In this document: positions 47,147 through 55,050 of the stretch, one piece after another
Numbering within the stretch: position 1 is the stretch's first letter
Layout: each line of letters opens with the position of its first letter
DNA from: Paracoccaceae bacterium
Lineage (GTDB): Bacteria > Pseudomonadota > Alphaproteobacteria > Rhodobacterales > Rhodobacteraceae
Reading direction: 5' to 3'
NCBI GenBank assembly: GCA_024742695.1
Contig: JANSXY010000005.1
Location: forward strand, 62,001-126,000
Length of the DNA: 64,000 bases
Notes under the pieces: model-generated
Database searches by the model: none
What the model saw: the letters and a program-made list of their open reading frames with translations, nothing else
Told to the model about the DNA's origin: nothing
Translations under genes and position numbers: made by a program

Positions 47147-48196
47147 TTAAGGCTGTAGCAGCGCCGCCGACCATTCCGCGATGAACCGCTGGCGCTGCAA
47201 CGGGTCGAGAAACACCAGCAGACCGGGGTCGAGGCGAATCGCCCGGTGGTGCGGCGCGCGGGCCAGCGCCGCGCCATCGACCGGCGGCAGGCCCGCACCG
47301 TCGCGCAGGGCGGTGCGGCCGGCGGACGACAGCAGGTAGTCGATGAACGCGCTGGCAAGGTCGGGCCGCGCCGCGCCGCGCGGGATCAGCGCGGTGCGCA
47401 GCAGCGTCAGGGTGTGGTCCTGCGGTTCGATCAGCAGTATGTCGGGCCGGTCGGCGACCCGGGGCGCGGCGTAGCTGCCCAGCACGTTGTAGGCCAGCGT
47501 CAGTTCGCCCGCCGCGAGGTCGGCGATCATGTCGGCGGTGCCGGAATAGAGCCTTGGATGCAGCCCGCCCATCTGCTCGGCCAGCCGCCAGAAGGTATCC
47601 GACAGCCGCGCGTCCTGCGCCGCGAACAGGTAGCCGGCGCCCGAGGCGCGCGGATCGTAGGTGCCGATCCGCCGGTCGAACCGCTCGGGATGGTCGCGCA
47701 TGAGCGCGATCAGATCCTGCCGCGACCGGGGCGGGGGCAGATCGCCCAGCGCCGCGCGCGACAGAAGGATGCCCACCGGTTCCTGCGTGAAGGCGAAAAG
47801 CCTGTCCTGCCAGCGCGCCCAGCGCGGCAGCGCGGCCGGCTGCGCCAGCGCATGAGGCAGCGCCAGCCCGTCATTGGCCAGCTTCATCTGCAAGTCCATC
47901 GCCGACGAGATCGCCAGGTCGAAGCCCGCCGGGGCGTCGGCGGCCAGAAGCGCGTAGAGATCGGCGCTGCCGGTGACGGTATAGCGCAGCGCGATGCCGG
48001 GATTCGCATCCTGGAACCCCTGGAGGACGGGGGCGAAGACCTCGGTATCCGTGGTCGAGAGAATCGCCAGCCGGCCCTGTTCCGGCCCCGCCGCGGGAAA
48101 CAGCCGGTCATCCTCGAACCCCTGCGCGCGCACCGCGCCGAGCGGAGCGACCGCCAGCGCGGCGATCAGGCCAAGGGCAGCCAGAGCCTGGCGCAT
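47147..48196 (-). CDS. Orphan periplasmic solute-binding protein of the ABC (iron/thiamine-like) type
   Basis: 349 residues with a signal peptide (MRQALAALGLIAALAVAPLGAVRA). The mature protein is a type II binding fold: AILSTTDTEVFAPVLQGFQDANPGI, LAISSAMDLQMKLANDGLA, LVFLDPLQRQRFIAEW. No ABC permease or ATPase lies nearby. Its start lies inside the 3' end of the sensor kinase gene (31-base overlap, GGAGG present), so it is translated with that sensor. It probably supplies the ligand signal to the kinase; this is inferred from context. Confidence 0.82.
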   Translation of the reverse strand: MRQALAALGLIAALAVAPLGAVRAQGFEDDRLFPAAGPEQGRLAILSTTDTEVFAPVLQGFQDANPGIALRYTVTGSADLYALLAADAPAGFDLAISSAMDLQMKLANDGLALPHALAQPAALPRWARWQDRLFAFTQEPVGILLSRAALGDLPPPRSRQDLIALMRDHPERFDRRIGTYDPRASGAGYLFAAQDARLSDTFWRLAEQMGGLHPRLYSGTADMIADLAAGELTLAYNVLGSYAAPRVADRPDILLIEPQDHTLTLLRTALIPRGAARPDLASAFIDYLLSSAGRTALRDGAGLPPVDGAALARAPHHRAIRLDPGLLVFLDPLQRQRFIAEWSAALLQP

Positions 48197-49542
48197 GTGC
48201 CGCCTCCTTCCCGTTCTTCCAGCGCGAAGCGCCCGCCATGCGCGGCGGCCACCTCGCCGACGATCGTCAGGCCAAGGCCCGATCCGATCACGTCACCCAC
48301 GTTCGGGCCGCGGCGGAACCGTTCGGCCAGCCCAGCGGCATCGGCGCCCGACAGGCCGCGGCCGCGATCGGCGATGGCGATTTCCGCCTCGCGGCCCCCG
48401 GCGGTGAGGCTGAGCGAGACCTCGCCCTCGGCCTCGGAATACTTGACCGCATTGTCCACGAGATTGCGCAGGGCGCTTTCCAGCAACACCGCGTCGCCCC
48501 GCGTCACGAGGCCGGGCGCCACCGGCGCGGCGGCGAGCGTCACGTCGCGCAACTCCGCCGTCGCGGTCATCGCGGTGGCGACCCGGCCGACAAGGGCGGA
48601 CAGGTCCACGCGATCGTCGACCCGGCGTTCGGAACGGTGGATCACCGTCGCGTGGTCGAGAAGCTGGCTGGCCGAGCGCGCGCTTTCCTCGACCGCGCGG
48701 ATCACCCGGCGCAGCGCCTCGCGCGCCTCGGGCGTCTCGGCCTGCCTGAGCGCGATCTCGGCGCGGGCGCGCACGGTGGCCAGCGGCGTACGGATGTGAT
48801 GCGCCGCCTCGGCGATCAGCGTCTCGGTCCGGTCGAGCGTGGTGCGCAGTCGGGTGATCAGCCCGTCGAGCGCCAGAACCAGCGGCCGCAACTCCTGCGG
48901 CGTGGGGTGATCGACGGGCCGCAGGTCGCGCGGGCCGCGGCGGCGCACGGCGGCGGCCAGCCGGTCGACCGGGCGCAGCGCGCTGCCCGCGGTGACCAGC
49001 GCCAGCGCCGCGGCCAGCGCGAAGAAGCCAAGGCCCAGCGAGGCGGCGCGCGCGGCGGTGCGCGCGGCGATCACCTCCTGCCCCTGCCGGGTCTGGCCCA
49101 GCGCCACCACCACCGGAACCGACCGGCGATCGACCAGCACGCTGCTGGCCAGCGCCGCGACCCGCAGATCGGTGTCGCGGAACGGCACGGTGGCGAAGAC
49201 CGGCTCGGCCGCCCCCGCCGCGCCCTCGGGCACCGGCAGGTCCGCATAACCCGTCGCCGTCGTGCCGGAAACGTCGATGCGGTAGAACACCCGGTCCTGG
49301 CTGACCGAGCCGAGCATCGAGAACGCGTCATAGGGCAGATCGATCTCGACGCCGTCGGGGCCGCCGCGCAGGTCTTCGACGATGGCGAAGACCGCCGCGC
49401 CCAGCACCGCGTCCTGCCCGGCCTCGGCCGCCTGCCGGGCCACCGCCCGGATCGACAGGTACATCACCAGCGACAGCACCGCGGCCAGCGCCAGAAGCTG
49501 CCAGATCAGCCGGCGACGGAGCGAGCCGGGCGGGCGGTTCAT
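48166..49542 (-). CDS. TctE-like sensor histidine kinase
   Basis: 458 residues. Membrane helices at about 13-33 and 167-187 enclose a periplasmic domain of about 130 residues, followed by HAMP-like sequence. The dimerisation motif AEAAHHIRTPL has the phospho-accepting His248; N, G1 and G2 boxes are NLVDNAVKYS, DRGRGLS and GSGLGLTI. The TctE type fits with tctCBA across the divergent promoter. Overlaps the regulator stop as ATGA. Confidence 0.9.
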   Translation of the reverse strand: MNRPPGSLRRRLIWQLLALAAVLSLVMYLSIRAVARQAAEAGQDAVLGAAVFAIVEDLRGGPDGVEIDLPYDAFSMLGSVSQDRVFYRIDVSGTTATGYADLPVPEGAAGAAEPVFATVPFRDTDLRVAALASSVLVDRRSVPVVVALGQTRQGQEVIAARTAARAASLGLGFFALAAALALVTAGSALRPVDRLAAAVRRRGPRDLRPVDHPTPQELRPLVLALDGLITRLRTTLDRTETLIAEAAHHIRTPLATVRARAEIALRQAETPEAREALRRVIRAVEESARSASQLLDHATVIHRSERRVDDRVDLSALVGRVATAMTATAELRDVTLAAAPVAPGLVTRGDAVLLESALRNLVDNAVKYSEAEGEVSLSLTAGGREAEIAIADRGRGLSGADAAGLAERFRRGPNVGDVIGSGLGLTIVGEVAAAHGGRFALEEREGGGTCARLWLPLA

Positions 49543-50204
49543 TCCGCGGTCAGCCGGTAGCCGACGCCGCGCACCGTCTCGATCCGCGTGCCGGAGCCTT
49601 CGAGCTTCTTGCGAAGCCGCCCGACATAGACCTCGATCGCGTTGTCGGTGACGCTTTCGGCATAGGAAAACAGCCGGTCGCACAGCTGCGTCTTGGAAAA
49701 GATCCGCCCCGGCGCGGCGATCAGGATTTCCAGCAGCCGCAGTTCCCGGTTTCGCAGGTCGCGGGTCTCGCCGGCGATCACGACCGTCGCGGTGGTCGGG
49801 CTGAAGCTCAGCCCCGCGAGGGTCACCACCGGCTGGCCCGCGCCGCCGCGGCGGCGCAGCACCGCGCGGCAGCGCGCCTCCAGTTCCGCGAAGTCGAACG
49901 GCTTGGTCACGTAGTCGTCGGCGCCAAGATCGAGCACGTCGATCCGGTCGGAGACCGCCGAACGGGCCGTCATCACGATCACCGGCGTGTCGGATCGCGC
50001 CCGCCGCTGGCCGGCGAGGAAATCGCGCCCGTCGCCGTCGGGCAGGGAAATATCCAGCAGGATCAGGTCATAGGGCGCGGCGGCGAGGCAATCGCCGGCC
50101 TCGCCCAGCGTCGCCGCACGATCCACCGCGTGACCGTCCAGCCGCAGCCGGGCCGCGACGGATTGCGCGAGATCCTCGTTGTCCTCCACCAGCAGGAACC
50201 GCAC
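49539..50204 (-). CDS. TctD-like OmpR-family response regulator
   Basis: 221 residues. Receiver domain with phospho-accepting Asp51 in LILLDISLPDGDG and an OmpR winged-helix C-terminus. The GTG at 50204 (VRFLLVEDNEDLAQ) is chosen over the ATG at 50219: GGGGGAGAGG sits just before the GTG, and response regulators usually begin at this point. It would activate tctCBA on a carboxylate signal. First gene of the regulator-kinase-binding protein operon. Confidence 0.9.
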   Translation of the reverse strand: MRFLLVEDNEDLAQSVAARLRLDGHAVDRAATLGEAGDCLAAAPYDLILLDISLPDGDGRDFLAGQRRARSDTPVIVMTARSAVSDRIDVLDLGADDYVTKPFDFAELEARCRAVLRRRGGAGQPVVTLAGLSFSPTTATVVIAGETRDLRNRELRLLEILIAAPGRIFSKTQLCDRLFSYAESVTDNAIEVYVGRLRKKLEGSGTRIETVRGVGYRLTAE

Positions 50205-50218
50205 CCGCCTCTCCCCCA

Positions 50219-50234
50219 TGACAGGTTCGTGTCA
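50219..50234. promoter_or_regulatory. Inverted repeat in the tctD/tctC divergent region, possible TctD site
   Basis: TGACA (50219-50223), six bases, TGTCA (50230-50234), between the regulator start at 50204 and tctC at 50323. Suitable for a dimeric OmpR-type regulator controlling either or both directions. Confidence 0.35.
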
Positions 50235-50322
50235 GCTTTCCCCCGAATCGTGGCCGCTGCAAGGGAGGAGTGCGACGCAAGATCGCGCAGAGGGCCTGCA
50301 TCACATTGTCTGGGAGGACAAC

Positions 50323-51291
50323 ATGACCATCAAACTCGTCCGGGCGCTGGGCACCAGCGCCATCATTTCCGTTGTCGCGGCCACCTCGGCCTGGGCCACC
50401 GAATGCATCGCGCCGGCCAATGCCGGCGGCGGCTGGGATTTCACCTGCCGCCAGATCGGCAAGCTGCTTTACGATCTGGACCTGGTCGACAGCCCGGTGC
50501 AGGTGACCAACATGGCCGGCGCCGGCGGCGGCCTGGCCTTTGCCCATGTCGTGGCCGAGCGCAACAATGACGAAGACCTCATCGTCGCGGCCTCGTCGGC
50601 GACCACCACGCGGCTGGCGCAGAACGCCTTCGGCGGCGCGACGGCCGACCAGGTGCGGTTCGTCGGCGCGATCGGCGCCGATCCCGGCGTGATCGTCGTC
50701 GCGGCCGACAGCCCGTTCCAGACGCTGGGCGACATGGTCGAGGCGATCAAGGCCGATCCCGGTTCGGTGGCCTTCGCCGGCGGTTCGGCGGCGGGCGGCT
50801 TCGACCACATGAAGCCCCTTCAGGTTCTCAAGGCCGGCGGCTTCACCGATATCCGCAAGATCAAGTACATCGCCGTCGACGGCGGCGCGGACGCGATCAC
50901 CCAGACGATCGGCGGCTTCACCCAGGCGATGACCGGCGACATGTCGGAGATCGTCGGCTTCCTGAAATCCGGCGAGGTTCGCGCGCTGGCGGTGCTGACC
51001 GAAGAGCGGGTGCCGGGCTTCGAGCAAATCCCGACGGCCCGCGAGCAGGGCTTCGACGTGGTCGCCGTGAACTGGCGCGGCCTTTACGTGCCCAAGGGCA
51101 TCTCGGACGAGAAGTTCGAGGAATGGGGCCAGAAGCTGCAGGCCGTCGCCGACAGCGCCGAGTGGAAGGAAACCATGGTCGCCAACGGGCTTGCCCCGTT
51201 CACCAAGGTTGGCGGCGACTTCCAGGGCTGGATCGACGGCGTGATCGCCGACACCGTGGAACTCTCGAAAGAGATCGGGGTGATCCAGTGA
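50323..51291 (+). CDS. tctC: Tripartite tricarboxylate transporter substrate-binding protein TctC
   Basis: 322 residues. A signal peptide ends at AWA before TECIAP. The mature protein fits the Bug/TctC family: CIAPANAGGGWDFTCRQ, VTNMAGAGGGLAF, FVGAIGADPGVIVV and GGADAITQTIGG. Substrate is a carboxylate but cannot be named. GGAGG lies five bases before the ATG at 50323. First gene of tctCBA. Confidence 0.92.
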   Translation: MTIKLVRALGTSAIISVVAATSAWATECIAPANAGGGWDFTCRQIGKLLYDLDLVDSPVQVTNMAGAGGGLAFAHVVAERNNDEDLIVAASSATTTRLAQNAFGGATADQVRFVGAIGADPGVIVVAADSPFQTLGDMVEAIKADPGSVAFAGGSAAGGFDHMKPLQVLKAGGFTDIRKIKYIAVDGGADAITQTIGGFTQAMTGDMSEIVGFLKSGEVRALAVLTEERVPGFEQIPTAREQGFDVVAVNWRGLYVPKGISDEKFEEWGQKLQAVADSAEWKETMVANGLAPFTKVGGDFQGWIDGVIADTVELSKEIGVIQ

Positions 51292-51731
51292 TCAAATCCG
51301 ACCGGATCCTCGGTCTGGTCACGATCCTCGTGGCGCTGGCGTATATCGCCAGCGCCTTCCAGATCCAGGCCAGCTTCCTGACCGACCCGGTGGGGTCCAA
51401 GACCTTCCCGATCCTGATCGGGGCGGTCGCGGCGCTGTGCGGCCTGGTGATCTTCGCCCGGCCCGATCCCGATCCGGAGTGGCCGGAGATGTCGGGCTGG
51501 CTGCGGCTGGCGTTGGCCACCGCGGTGATGATCGGCTACGCCTACGGGCTGAAGCCCTTCGGTTTCGTGCTGACCACCGCGCTGGCCGGCGCGGCGCTGT
51601 CCTGGATGATCCAGCCGCGAATCGTCGCGGCGATCGTCACCGGTGTCGGCCTGTCCGCGATTCTCTACGCGATCTTCAAGTTCCTGCTGGGCCTGGGGCT
51701 GAAGCCCTGGCCCGCGGCACTGACCGGCTAG
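51288..51731 (+). CDS. tctB: Tripartite tricarboxylate transporter small membrane subunit TctB
   Basis: 147 residues with four membrane helices, as expected of TctB. Starts at a GTG overlapping the tctC stop (GTGA). The conserved TDPVGSKTFPILIG and PWPAALTG ends support the call. Works with TctA in sodium- or proton-driven uptake. Confidence 0.9.
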   Translation: MIKSDRILGLVTILVALAYIASAFQIQASFLTDPVGSKTFPILIGAVAALCGLVIFARPDPDPEWPEMSGWLRLALATAVMIGYAYGLKPFGFVLTTALAGAALSWMIQPRIVAAIVTGVGLSAILYAIFKFLLGLGLKPWPAALTG

Positions 51732-51740
51732 GGGGCGGGC

Positions 51741-53261
51741 ATGGATCTTCTTTCGAACCTCGCGCTCGGGTTTTCCGTCGCGCTGTCGCCCTACACGCTG
51801 ATGCTGGCGGTGATCGGCTGTTTCGCCGGCACGATCGTGGGCGCGCTGCCGGGCCTCGGCCCGTCGAACGGCGTGGCGATCATGATCCCGCTGGCCTTCA
51901 CGCTGGGCCTGGACGCGACCGCGTCTCTGGTGCTGCTGACCTCGGTCTACTACGGGGCGATGTATGGCGGGCGGATCTCGTCGATCCTGCTGAACATTCC
52001 AGGCGACGAACCGGCGCTGATGACCACGCTCGATGGCTACCCGATGGCCAAGCAGGGCCGGGCGGGCGATGCGCTGGTGATCTCGGGCGTCGCCTCGTTC
52101 GTGGGCGCGTTCTTTGCCACCATCGGGCTGATGCTGCTGGCGCCGGTGCTGGCGCGGGTGGCCTACCTGTTCGGCCCGGCGGAATACTTCGCGCTGTACC
52201 TGCTGGCCTTCGCCACGCTCGGCGGCATGGCCTCGAAGAACCAGGCGAAGGCGGCGCTGGCCTCGTGCTTGGGCCTTGGCATCGCGATGATCGGGCTCGA
52301 CACCACGACGGGGATGCCGCGCTTTACCTTCGGCAACATGCACCTGATGGACGGGATCGATTTCCTCGTCGCGATCGTCGGCCTGTTCGCGGTGGCCGAG
52401 GTGTTCTTCTTCATCGAAAGCCACGGCAAGAGCAGCGCGATCGGCGTGAAGCTGGACAAGATCACGATCCCGCTGCGCGACCTGAAGAACTCGACCGTCG
52501 CGATGATTCGTTCGACCGTGATCGGCTTCGTCGCCGGTGTGCTTCCCGGCGCGGGCGCCTCGCTGGGCTCGTTCCTGGCCTACATGAGCGAGAAGTCGCT
52601 GGGCCGCGGCGGCGTGCCGATGGGCACCGGCAACCCGCGCGGCGTCGCCGCGCCGGAGGCCGGCAACAACGCCGCCGCCGGTGGCGCGCTGGTGCCGATG
52701 CTGACGCTGGGGGTGCCCGGTTCGGGCACCACGGCGGTTCTGCTTGCGCTGCTGATGACGCTGAACATCACGCCGGGGCCGACGCTGTTCACCGACCGGC
52801 CCGATGTGGTCTGGGGCCTGATCGCTTCGCTGCTGATCGCCAACGTGGTCCTGCTGATCATGAACGTGCCGCTGGTGAAGGTCTTCGTGAAGGTGCTGAT
52901 GGTGCCGCCCTGGGTTCTGCTGCCCGGTGTCACGATGGTGTCCTTCGTCGGGATCTACTCGCTCACCGGCAGCTATTTCGACCTTCTGCTGATGGTCGGT
53001 TTCGGGGTGCTGGGCTATGTTCTGCGCAAGCTCGACGTGCCGACGGTGCCGGTGATCCTCGGCATCCTGCTGGGCAACTCTATGGAAGAGGCGCTGCGCC
53101 GCGCGATGGTGCTGTCGGACGGCGACTGGACCTACCTGTTCTCCTCCGGCATCGCGATCGGGCTGTGGGTGGCGGCGGTGGCCGGGTTCGTCGCGCCGAT
53201 CTTCCTGCGGCAGTTCCTGAAGAAGCCGGCAATCGCCCCGGCCGACAAGATCGTCGACTGA
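51741..53261 (+). CDS. tctA: Tripartite tricarboxylate transporter large membrane subunit TctA
   Basis: 506 residues with about 10-12 membrane helices. Family motifs are GALPGLGPSNGVAIMIPL, YYGAMYGGRISSILLNIPGD and LPGAGASLGSFLAYMSEK, with the internal repeat of glycine-rich GLP/GAG loops. It forms the transport channel fed by TctC. Nine bases after tctB. Confidence 0.95.
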   Translation: MDLLSNLALGFSVALSPYTLMLAVIGCFAGTIVGALPGLGPSNGVAIMIPLAFTLGLDATASLVLLTSVYYGAMYGGRISSILLNIPGDEPALMTTLDGYPMAKQGRAGDALVISGVASFVGAFFATIGLMLLAPVLARVAYLFGPAEYFALYLLAFATLGGMASKNQAKAALASCLGLGIAMIGLDTTTGMPRFTFGNMHLMDGIDFLVAIVGLFAVAEVFFFIESHGKSSAIGVKLDKITIPLRDLKNSTVAMIRSTVIGFVAGVLPGAGASLGSFLAYMSEKSLGRGGVPMGTGNPRGVAAPEAGNNAAAGGALVPMLTLGVPGSGTTAVLLALLMTLNITPGPTLFTDRPDVVWGLIASLLIANVVLLIMNVPLVKVFVKVLMVPPWVLLPGVTMVSFVGIYSLTGSYFDLLLMVGFGVLGYVLRKLDVPTVPVILGILLGNSMEEALRRAMVLSDGDWTYLFSSGIAIGLWVAAVAGFVAPIFLRQFLKKPAIAPADKIVD

Positions 53262-53267
53262 CCTGCC

Positions 53268-53290
53268 GCCGGGGCCGGCAAGGCCCCGGC
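53268..53290 (+). other. Intercistronic stem-loop after tctA
   Basis: Perfect 9-bp stem GCCGGGGCC (53268-53276) and GGCCCCGGC (53282-53290) with a five-base loop, no U-tract. Probably lowers or separates expression of the enzymes downstream from the transporter. Confidence 0.45.
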
Positions 53291-53312
53291 TGCGCCATCG
53301 AAGGAACGAAGC

Positions 53313-54671
53313 ATGGTGCGGATACTCGTGCCGTCGGGCGCGCTGGGGCTGGGCTACGACAGGCAGGCGCTGGCCGCCGGCGTGGCGGCGCGGCCGGACC
53401 TGATCGCGATCGACGGCGGATCGACCGATTCCGGCCCGGCCTACCTCGGCCGCGGCGTGTCGAAATACTCGCGCGCCACGACGAAGGCGGAGTGGGGCGA
53501 GCTGATGGCCGCGCAGGCCGCCGCCGGGGTGCCGCTGGTGATCGGCACGGCGGGAACCTGCGGCGCCGATGCCGCGGTCGACTGGCTATTCGACATCACC
53601 GCCGAGATCGCCGCCGAACAGGGCCGCAGGATTCGCGTCGCAAGGCTCTATTCCGGCCAGAACCCAGCCGAAATCGCCGAGGCGCGGGCCGCCGGGCGGA
53701 TCACGTCCCTGCCCGGCGCGCCCGGGGTTTCGGCCGCGACCGTGGCCACCTGCACCAATGTCGTGGCGCTTGCGGGGGTGGAACAGATCGCCGCGGCGCT
53801 GGATACCGGGGCCGATATCGTGATCGCCGGGCGCACCACCGATACAGCGATCATCGCCGCCCTGCCGATCCTCAAGGGTTGCCATCCCGGCGCGGCCTGG
53901 CATGGCGCGAAGGTCGGCGAATGCGGGGCGCTGGCCACGACGATGCCGAATTCCGGCGTCATCCAGATCGATTTCGACGAGACCGGCTGCACGATCCGGC
54001 CGCTGGCCGAGGGCGCGCGGGCGACGCCCTACACGGTCTCCGCCCACATGCTCTACGAGAATTCCGATCCCTACATCCTGCACGAACCCGGCGGCTATCT
54101 CGACGTGCGCGGCGCCCGATACCGCGCGCTGGACGACCGCACGGTGCGGATCGAGGGCTCGGCCTGGGTGCCGGGGCCCTACACGGTGAAGCTGGAAGGC
54201 GCGCGGGTGGCGGGCTGGCAGGTGGTCAGCCTCGCGCTGCTGCGCGACCGGCGCTACGTGGCGCATGCCCGCGACTGGGCCGACGGGGTGATCGCGCGCA
54301 CCCGCACGCAGGTCGAGGCGCGGCTGGGCCTTGGCCCGGCGGACTACGCGATCGAGATCCGGCTGATCGGCGTCGATGCCACGCTGGGTTCGCTGGAGCC
54401 GCGCCCGGGCGGCGCAGCCGAGGTCGGCGCGCTGGCGATCGTCACCGCGCCGACCGAGGCGCAGGCGGCCGAGATCGGCAAGATGCTGAACCCCTGGCTT
54501 CTGCACCACGCGCTGACCGAGGACGAACCGATGCCCACCTTCGCCTTCCCGTTCTCGCCCGCCGAGATGCCGCGCGGGCCGGCCTACGAGTTCTGCCTGC
54601 ATCACGTCCTGCCGCTGGACGATCCGATGGCGGCGTTCCGGATCGAGGTGACGGAGGTGGGCGATGCCTGA
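53313..54671 (+). CDS. AtuA-like (DUF1446) acyclic terpene utilisation family protein
   Basis: 452 residues. The DUF1446 landmarks are at the N-terminus (SGALGLGYD, IDGGSTDSGPAYLG) and middle (IVIAGRTTDTAIIAALPI, WHGAKVGECGAL). Members occur in terpene and other carboxylate catabolism clusters; biochemistry is unknown. It overlaps the DUF4387 gene by eight bases and follows tctA, which suggests action on the substrate taken up by TctABC. Confidence 0.82.
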   Translation: MVRILVPSGALGLGYDRQALAAGVAARPDLIAIDGGSTDSGPAYLGRGVSKYSRATTKAEWGELMAAQAAAGVPLVIGTAGTCGADAAVDWLFDITAEIAAEQGRRIRVARLYSGQNPAEIAEARAAGRITSLPGAPGVSAATVATCTNVVALAGVEQIAAALDTGADIVIAGRTTDTAIIAALPILKGCHPGAAWHGAKVGECGALATTMPNSGVIQIDFDETGCTIRPLAEGARATPYTVSAHMLYENSDPYILHEPGGYLDVRGARYRALDDRTVRIEGSAWVPGPYTVKLEGARVAGWQVVSLALLRDRRYVAHARDWADGVIARTRTQVEARLGLGPADYAIEIRLIGVDATLGSLEPRPGGAAEVGALAIVTAPTEAQAAEIGKMLNPWLLHHALTEDEPMPTFAFPFSPAEMPRGPAYEFCLHHVLPLDDPMAAFRIEVTEVGDA

Positions 54672-54966
54672 GATCGGCGCGATCGCGCAGAAGGTGCGAT
54701 CCAAGAACGCCGGGCCGTTCTGGCTGACCGTCGACATCTTCTGTGGCGGCGAGGCCGCCTATTCACGGATCGTCGCGGGGCTGGACGATGCCGCCGTGGC
54801 ACAGGCCTTCGGCGCCGATCCCGCGATGCTGAAGCGGTTCGACATGCCCGACCTGTCGGTGGTGAAATATTCCCTGCCGCGGCCGACGGTGCTGGGCACC
54901 GCGGCCGACCGAGACATGCACGGTGCGGGTTGGGCGGTGCTGATCGAGGAAATGCGGATCGACTGA
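54664..54966 (+). CDS. DUF4387 family protein
   Basis: 100 residues, the whole being one DUF4387 domain (IGAIAQKVRSKNAGPFWLTVDIFC, then PTVLGTAADRDMHGAGW). It regularly accompanies DUF1446 proteins, and the overlap here supports a two-subunit enzyme. The reaction is unknown. No membrane or signal segment. Confidence 0.82.
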   Translation: MPEIGAIAQKVRSKNAGPFWLTVDIFCGGEAAYSRIVAGLDDAAVAQAFGADPAMLKRFDMPDLSVVKYSLPRPTVLGTAADRDMHGAGWAVLIEEMRID

Positions 54967-55050
54967 CATCGGGCCGGAAGCGCGCCCGCGACGGCGCGCC
55001 CTTCCCTGTGCCGGCGGGGCGCACTAGCTTGCCGGGCAAAGGAGATGCCC

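Noticed and set aside
50250-50275. Possible sigma54 promoter before tctC (TGGCCGCTGC)
   Set aside because: The GG and GC doublets are not at the required spacing.
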